Source: DASUPK01 sp963821705 (GTDB taxonomy: Bacteria > Actinomycetota > Thermoleophilia > Solirubrobacterales > 70-9). Taken from it: a DNA stretch of 64,000 nt. Positions 60,167-64,000 of this stretch are shown in pieces (positions within the stretch are counted from its first letter, which is position 1; each line of letters starts with the position of its first letter). A model generated the notes under the pieces. That model was not told the origin of the DNA, searched no databases, and saw nothing but the letters and a program-made list of their open reading frames with translations. The stretch spans positions 1-64,000 of the forward strand of contig CAWGEV010000008.1 of the NCBI GenBank assembly GCA_963821705.1. Direction: 5' to 3'. The translations under genes and the position numbers were made by a program.

Positions 60167-60190
60167 TGGGTCTAGGATTGACTCGCCCAT

Positions 60191-60264
60191 CGGGGCGTGG
60201 CGCAGTCTGGTAGCGCATTCGGCTGGGGGCCGAAAGGTCGCTGGTTCAAATCCAGTCGCCCCGA
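60191..60264 (+). tRNA. tRNA-Pro (anticodon GGG), island integration site
   Basis: Acceptor CGGGGCG pairs with CGCCCCG, discriminator A. Anticodon stem TTCGG/CCGAA with loop CTGGGGG gives GGG. Its 3' half (60219-60264) is repeated at 63549-63594, as when an element integrates into a tRNA gene and restores it. Confidence 0.94.
60219..60264 (+). repeat. attL-like direct repeat (3' half of tRNA-Pro)
   Basis: Identical to 63549-63594 except one base (C at 60257 versus A at 63587). It covers the anticodon loop, T arm and acceptor 3' strand. Confidence 0.7.
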
Positions 60265-60361
60265 TTACCAGCCCAGGTCAGCGGACCTCCGCCAAGGCCC
60301 GCATTCGTGCCTGGCAGACCCAATGAGTGCGGTGGTCCTGCGGACGCTTGCGGAGGCCCAA

Positions 60362-60402
60362 TCCGTATGGAGTCCGTATGAGAAGAGGCCCGAATCCGTA
60401 TG
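60362..60402. repeat. Three copies of TCCGTATG next to the left island end
   Basis: TCCGTATG occurs at 60362-60369, 60373-60380 and 60395-60402, and once more at 61325-61332, 37 bases before the internal tRNA-end remnant. Short repeats near att sites are typical recombinase arm sites. The rest of 60265-60549 shows no gene. Confidence 0.45.
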
Positions 60403-60499
60403 CGTTTTCGGGGCCGATTGTTTTTCTGCGGCTCTGCCGCCTCACGGCGCAGAAACGCCCTCCAATTCGGACATGGAAGGCGCGCCGCGAAGAAGCGAG

Positions 60500-60516
60500 A
60501 CCCCCGACTCGGGGGT
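60500..60516. terminator. GC hairpin after the GFA gene
   Basis: ACCCCC-GACTC-GGGGGT is a perfect six-base stem, lying 34 bases downstream of the GFA gene stop (minus strand). A plausible terminator for it. Confidence 0.5.
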
Positions 60517-60549
60517 GACTGACTAGCTGTGAATTCGGCCCGCTTCGCG

Positions 60550-60939
60550 CTAAGCCGGCGGCATCTCGTCGTACTGCGGCGCGTCGTCTCCGATCTGGTG
60601 CCAGCTCGCCTTGTAGGCGACCTGCTGGTGGAAGGCCGGCTTCATGTCGAGGTCGCCCATCAGGCCCGCGGCCACGAAGTAGACCTCCCCGAGGTCGTCG
60701 TAGATGCTCGATCCGCAGTTGCTGCAGAAGTTGCGGGGAGCTAACTCGCTCTCGTAGGTCTTGACCAGGTCCTCGCCCTTCGTGAACTTGAGGTTCTCCG
60801 GGGCGGCCACGACCCCAGCCAGACTCGACCCCGTCCAGTGCTGGCAACGGGTGCAGTGGCAGTAGGCGAGTGCCTGCGGATCAGAAAGCTCGTACTCCAC
60901 GCCGCCACACAGGCAGGTCCCTTTGAGCGTGTCGGCCAT
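60550..60939 (-). CDS. GFA-family (glutathione-dependent formaldehyde-activating enzyme-like) protein
   Basis: 129 residues, a zinc-binding CENP-V/GFA fold. Cysteine sets: KGTCLCGGVEYEL, AYCHCTRCQHWTG, and RNFCSNCGSSIYDD. Members were named for speeding formaldehyde-thiol adduct formation, though many have unknown roles. The class III alcohol dehydrogenase and MBL hydrolase on the same island suggest a formaldehyde link. GAGGGGAC precedes the ATG. Confidence 0.85.
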   Translation of the reverse strand: MADTLKGTCLCGGVEYELSDPQALAYCHCTRCQHWTGSSLAGVVAAPENLKFTKGEDLVKTYESELAPRNFCSNCGSSIYDDLGEVYFVAAGLMGDLDMKPAFHQQVAYKASWHQIGDDAPQYDEMPPA

Positions 60940-61060
60940 GACGTCCCCTCTCAGGTAGGCGTTGATCGATCCGCGGCCGACCCTACTCCGATCGGCGTGT
61001 CCGCTCAACATCTCAGGCGCGCGCCCTACCATCACGCCCCCCATCAGTCCGGCCGAACAC

Positions 61061-61257
61061 CGCCGAGAGGACCTTCGCAACGTCGCCATCGTCGCTCACG
61101 TTGATCACGGCAAAACGACGCTCGTCGACGCCACACCACCGTGAGGTACGGCGACACCAAGCTCAACATCATCGACACCCCCGGGGAAGCGGACTTTGGT
61201 GGGGAGGTCGAGCGCGGGGTACTTACGGATCTCGTGGTCGCGTATGGCGGCGGTTGA
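61061..61257 (+). pseudogene. typA: Fragment of typA/bipA (ribosome-binding GTPase) with an internal deletion
   Basis: REDLRNVAIVAHVDHGKTTL carries the P-loop of TypA and is followed by VDA; after a shift, VRYGDTKLNIIDTPGEADFG matches the G3 region (DTPG), then GEVERG and a TGA. About 45 residues that should separate these blocks, including the switch I region, are missing, and everything after G3 is absent. The usual DTPGH is DTPGE. It is a dead piece of a housekeeping gene inside the island. Confidence 0.8.
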
Positions 61258-61362
61258 GTCCGGACGTCGTGATTGACCAGAGACAACGCCTCATAGGACT
61301 GTATGCAGCCCGATCCGTCGGAAATCCGTATGAGGTGATCGTCTCTTGGGTCGTGGAGCCGG

Positions 61363-61381
61363 GTTGAACCAGTCGCCCCGA
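61363..61381 (+). repeat. Degenerate internal copy of the tRNA-Pro 3' end
   Basis: GTTGAACCAGTCGCCCCGA resembles GTTCAAATCCAGTCGCCCCGA of the tRNA end; the last 13 bases (61369-61381) are identical. It would be the junction between two successive integrations. Confidence 0.5.
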
Positions 61382-61470
61382 GATGCAGGAACCGCAAGCT
61401 CCGCGTCGAAGCGCTCGGCTTCTGGGCTCCTCCGCGCCGAAGAGGACGACAAGCTAGTTTTCAGCACGAG

Positions 61471-61605
61471 ATGGACCAGCCCTGCTATGCGATCACTGGC
61501 GCCGGCGGCAAGGAGCTCTCCGATCGCTGGGAGGATGGTCTGTTCATCAAGGGGCTGGTGCAGGAACGCTGGGAGTTCCTGGCGCAACCCGAGGTCGGAG
61601 CGTGA
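61471..61605 (+). CDS. Short ORF coupled to the class III alcohol dehydrogenase
   Basis: 44 residues, MDQPCYAITGAGGKELSDRW continuing to EDGLFIKGLVQERWEFLAQP. It ends in TGA that overlaps the GTG of the next gene (GTGA). It could be a true small protein or the C-terminus of a lost upstream gene; no family recognised. Confidence 0.4.
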   Translation: MDQPCYAITGAGGKELSDRWEDGLFIKGLVQERWEFLAQPEVGA

Positions 61606-62708
61606 AGATCCGGGCGGCGGTGCTCGAGGGGTTCGGTGAGCCGCTGGTCGTTCAAGAGCTCGATCTGACCGAGCCGAGCGAAGGTGAGGTCCTCGTCCGC
61701 CTAGTCGCATGTGGTGTCTGCCACACCGATCTCTACACGGCATCGGGAGTCGATCCCTCGGGCTATGCCCCAACCGTGCTGGGCCACGAAGGGGCAGGGG
61801 TGGTCGAGAAAGTGGGTCCCGGGGTCGAATCACTTTCGGTCGGAGACCACGTGGTGACCCTCTTCTCGCCCCAGTGTGGCGAATGCGTCCACTGTCTCGA
61901 TGAACGGACCAACATCTGTTTGGCGATCCGCGAGCAGCAGAACAAGGGCTACCTCCCCGACGGAACAACGCGGCTGCGGCGAGACGGGGAGGAGATTCGG
62001 CACTTCATGGGCACGTCGACGTTTGCCGAGGCGACGGTGATGCCGGAGATCGCTCTGGCCAAGATCAATCCTGAGGCTCCCCTCGACCGGGCCTGTCTGT
62101 TTGCCTGCGGACTGACGACCGGCCTCGGGGCCGCGATCAACACTGCCAAGGTTGAGGCGGGCTCCACGTGCGTGGTCTTCGGCGCCGGCATGGTCGGGCT
62201 TGGGGCTGTCGCCGGCTGTCGCCTTCAAGGCGCCGAAAGAATCATCGCCGTTGACCTCTCCGAGGACCGTCTCGAGCTGGCGCGCGGCCAAGGAGCAACC
62301 GAAACGATGATCGGCGGCGAGGACGTTGTCGAACGGATCGTCGAGGAGACCGACGGCTTCGGCGCCGACTACACCTTCGAGGCGACCGGGAACGTCAAAG
62401 TGATGCGCCAGGCCGTGGAGGCGGCGCGGATGGCCTGGGGATTCGCGACGATGGCCGGAGTCGCCGGCAAGGGCGAGACGCTCGACATCATTCCCCGTTT
62501 CCTGATCACCGGCCGCCGCGTTGCAGGCTCCTCCTTCGGCGGTGTCAAAGGCCGCCAGGGTGTGCCTGAGCTAGTCGACCGGTACCTGGCTGGAGAAATC
62601 GACGTCGATCCATTCATTTCCCACCGGATCACCCTGGACGAGGTAAACCGTGGCTTCGAGCTGATGGAAGCCCAGGACGGTATTCGCAGCGTGATCGCCT
62701 TCAACTGA
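61602..62708 (+). CDS. Class III alcohol dehydrogenase (S-hydroxymethyl-thiol/formaldehyde dehydrogenase type)
   Basis: 368 residues. It oxidises the adduct of formaldehyde with glutathione or mycothiol. Catalytic zinc: LVACGVCHTDLYTASG and VLGHEGAGVVEKV. Structural zinc: FSPQCGECVHCLDERTNICL with all four Cys. HFMGTSTFAEATVMPEIALA and CGLTTGLGAAINTAKVEAGS are class III hallmarks; the NAD loop is VFGAGMVGLGAVAG; the end FGGVKGRQGVPELVDRYLAG fits too. An actinobacterium would be expected to use mycothiol. GTG start coupled to the short ORF. Confidence 0.9.
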   Translation: MKIRAAVLEGFGEPLVVQELDLTEPSEGEVLVRLVACGVCHTDLYTASGVDPSGYAPTVLGHEGAGVVEKVGPGVESLSVGDHVVTLFSPQCGECVHCLDERTNICLAIREQQNKGYLPDGTTRLRRDGEEIRHFMGTSTFAEATVMPEIALAKINPEAPLDRACLFACGLTTGLGAAINTAKVEAGSTCVVFGAGMVGLGAVAGCRLQGAERIIAVDLSEDRLELARGQGATETMIGGEDVVERIVEETDGFGADYTFEATGNVKVMRQAVEAARMAWGFATMAGVAGKGETLDIIPRFLITGRRVAGSSFGGVKGRQGVPELVDRYLAGEIDVDPFISHRITLDEVNRGFELMEAQDGIRSVIAFN

Positions 62709-62726
62709 CCGGGGCTGGAGCGAGGA

Positions 62727-63497
62727 ATGATTCTTCAGCGCGTCGAGCACCCCGAGTGGCTCTCAAACGCCTATCTGGTCGTTGACGAGATCGGTGGCCA
62801 TGGTGTGCTCGTCGATTCGAACGGAATGACCGATCCGCTCTGTGAGCGTGCCGAGCGCGAAGGCAGCGAGATCACACATCTGCTGCTCACCCATCATCAC
62901 GCAGACCACGTCGTGGACGCTCGCAAGCTGGCCCAGCGCTTCGGCGTGCCGATTCTGGCCCACGAGAAGACCGCCGAGATCCTGGATGGAGTTGTTGACG
63001 AGACCTTCGGCGACGGCGACGTGGTCGAGTCGGGAGGCTTGCGCATCGAGGTGATGCACACGCCGGGCCATTGCGCCGATCACTGCGCGCTATCCGTAAG
63101 TGGCACTGATGTCTTGACTGGCGATGTCATCTTCAAGGGAACGGTTGGCGGCACGCGGGCGCCGGGAGCAACCGGCTTTGAGGATCTTCGCTCGTCGGTG
63201 ATGGACCGCCTTATGAAGTTGGGGCCAGAGACGCGCTTTCACCCCGGGCATCGCGAGCCGACAACGGTGGGCGTGGAGTGGGAATCGAATCCATTCATTC
63301 GCATCTGGCGCGGTCTCGACCCCGAGAATGCCGAGCCCTGCACTGTCGGTCCGGCCGATCCCGGCGATCGGAAGGCCGCCACTCTCGTTCTCTGGGCCCC
63401 TGACTACGACGGTGGGAACAAGGCCTGGGTCCGTTTTGCTGACGACTCAGAGGCCGTGGTTGGCGGCTCGCAGGTACAGCGAGGCAGCGCCAGCTGA
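62727..63497 (+). CDS. MBL-fold metallo-hydrolase (glyoxalase II-like)
   Basis: 256 residues. Zinc motif LLTHHHADHVVDARKLAQ near residue 57, then HTPGHCADHCALSV, LTGDVIFKGTVGGTRAPG and RFHPGHREPTTVG, which supply the remaining His and Asp ligands. A C-terminal ~70-residue extension (RIWRGLDPENAEPCTVG) is less usual. Beside the class III dehydrogenase it probably hydrolyses the thiol ester product (S-formylthiol) in place of an esterase, as in the pairing of thiol-dependent dehydrogenases with MBL genes in mycobacteria. GAGCGAGGA precedes the ATG. Confidence 0.88.
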   Translation: MILQRVEHPEWLSNAYLVVDEIGGHGVLVDSNGMTDPLCERAEREGSEITHLLLTHHHADHVVDARKLAQRFGVPILAHEKTAEILDGVVDETFGDGDVVESGGLRIEVMHTPGHCADHCALSVSGTDVLTGDVIFKGTVGGTRAPGATGFEDLRSSVMDRLMKLGPETRFHPGHREPTTVGVEWESNPFIRIWRGLDPENAEPCTVGPADPGDRKAATLVLWAPDYDGGNKAWVRFADDSEAVVGGSQVQRGSAS

Positions 63498-63548
63498 GCC
63501 TCTGACGCCGAGTAGAGCAAGGCGAAACGGAAGCACAAACGAGCGTCG

Positions 63549-63594
63549 TCGGCTGGGGGCCGAAAGGTCGCTGGTTCAAATCCAGTAGCCCCGA
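63549..63594 (+). repeat. attR-like direct repeat (tRNA-Pro 3' fragment)
   Basis: Copy of 60219-60264 with one mismatch; the 5' half of a tRNA is absent, so this is not a gene. The ordinary chromosome resumes with the glycosyltransferase gene. Confidence 0.7.
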
Positions 63595-63616
63595 CTAAGT
63601 GAGTAAGCCTTGGAGT

Positions 63617-64000
63617 TCAGCCCGCTAACGCCTCGTAGGACGCGGCGAAGCGCTCGGCGATCACGCGCCACGAGTACGCGCCGCGAATCTGCTCGTACGC
63701 GTTCTCGCCTCGCTGCTTCCGTTCGTCGACGTCGTTCACGGCTTCCACCAGTGCGCCGGCAAGCGCGTCGACGTCGTCCGGCTCGACCATCCAGCCGTTC
63801 GGGCGCACCAATTCGGTGTTGACGAACGTGAGCGGACCGCCGCTGCGAGTCGCGATCACGGGAACCCCGCAGGCCATTGCCTCGAGCAGCGGCAGCCCGA
63901 AGGGCTCGTAGCTCGATGGGGTCACGAGCGCATCCGTACAGGCGAGACCGTCGGGGAGGTCCTCGTGACCCCTCCAGCCGAGGAAGAAGATGCCTTCTTC
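63617..64000 (-). CDS. Glycosyltransferase family 4-like, C-terminal part only
   Basis: About 127 residues are in the window; the start lies beyond it. FFLGWRGHEDLPDGLACTDA is the strand preceding the GT-B C-lobe, and TPSSYEPFGLPLLEAMACGV (E-x7-E type nucleotide-sugar motif) and PVIATRSGGP are clear. The remaining part (AYSWRVIAERFAASYEAL) is the usual end of the family. It transfers a sugar from a nucleotide donor; acceptor unknown. Confidence 0.85.
   Translation of the reverse strand, partial: EEGIFFLGWRGHEDLPDGLACTDALVTPSSYEPFGLPLLEAMACGVPVIATRSGGPLTFVNTELVRPNGWMVEPDDVDALAGALVEAVNDVDERKQRGENAYEQIRGAYSWRVIAERFAASYEALAG

Larger units (their letters stand above)
60219..63594. mobile_element. 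Small genomic island in tRNA-Pro with formaldehyde-detoxification cargo
   Basis: A 46-base direct repeat with one mismatch bounds the region: 60219-60264 is the tRNA 3' half and 63549-63594 is a copy with no tRNA 5' part. Cargo: a GFA-type protein, a typA fragment, a 44-codon ORF, a class III alcohol dehydrogenase and an MBL-fold hydrolase. A degenerate third copy of the tRNA end lies at 61363-61381, so the region may be two units placed one after the other. No integrase gene is present, so the element was either passenger DNA or has lost it. Confidence 0.65.

Noticed and set aside
63549..63594. A second tRNA-Pro gene
   Set aside because: Only the anticodon-loop-to-acceptor 3' half is present; the D arm and acceptor 5' strand are replaced by unrelated sequence.

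Overview
The window is about 64 kb of very GC-rich DNA with tightly packed genes on both strands, many GTG and some TTG starts, and overlapping stop/start codons. The gene content points to an actinobacterium: a fused CofG-CofH FO synthase and other coenzyme F420 genes, an F420:NADPH oxidoreductase, a DivIVA-like coiled-coil protein, a MeaA-type ethylmalonyl-CoA mutase, an MT0933-like small protein and a WS/DGAT start. Secreted RTX-like repeat proteins, TrpB2 and several lineage-specific hypotheticals suggest the soil class Thermoleophilia (Solirubrobacterales). That placement is inference from content, not from a marker tree.

Layout. 0-4.6 kb: start of a WS/DGAT gene, ppsA and a divergent pckG; the last two are riddled with small frameshifts. 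4.7-10.8 kb: RTX-like secreted protein, TrpB2, thioesterase, malyl-CoA lyase-like protein, GNAT and a PadR regulator. 11-19 kb: an acyl-CoA dehydrogenase/SDR/SCP2/winged-helix/MaoC operon and, on the other strand, ethylmalonyl-CoA mutase with a small partner gene. 19-25.6 kb: ClpS, amidase, RTX-like genes, crotonyl-CoA carboxylase/reductase with a partner gene, and a broken coiled-coil gene. 26-34 kb: YgfZ, MntR-MntH, a GGDEF-EAL-GAF protein, an orphan solute-binding lipoprotein and an aquaporin. 34-42 kb: F420 biosynthesis (fbiC; npdG-cofD-cofC-cofE). 42-55 kb: SDR, thioesterase, diguanylate cyclase, HMG-CoA lyase, sulfatase, 3-hydroxyacyl-CoA dehydrogenase, DivIVA, carboxyltransferase, desaturase, acetoacetate-CoA ligase and M28 peptidase. 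55-60.3 kb: five tRNA genes between an AbiEi/DUF559 gene, YedK, a receiver protein and a second sulfatase. 60.2-63.6 kb: a small island in tRNA-Pro, then the end of a glycosyltransferase.

Working together. Crotonyl-CoA carboxylase/reductase, ethylmalonyl-CoA mutase, an acyl-CoA dehydrogenase, a MaoC hydratase and a CitE-type lyase together fit the ethylmalonyl-CoA pathway for growth on acetyl-CoA. HMG-CoA lyase, acetoacetate-CoA ligase, 3-hydroxybutyryl-CoA dehydrogenase and an acyl-CoA carboxylase subunit feed the same pool. PEP carboxykinase and PEP synthase would carry the carbon on to sugars.

The parts that ordinary annotation does not explain are: the tRNA-Pro island with a 46-bp direct repeat and a formaldehyde-detoxification cargo; a 93-bp element with 15-bp perfect inverted ends inside the F420 operon; a 71-bp repeat that starts exactly at stop codons; an AbiEi-type gene whose start codon sits inside a 12-bp inverted repeat; and four convergent gene pairs whose stop codons touch. 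Frameshifts cluster in 0-3.9 kb and 21.7-25 kb. The encoded proteins there remain well conserved, so sequence error is at least as likely as gene decay.
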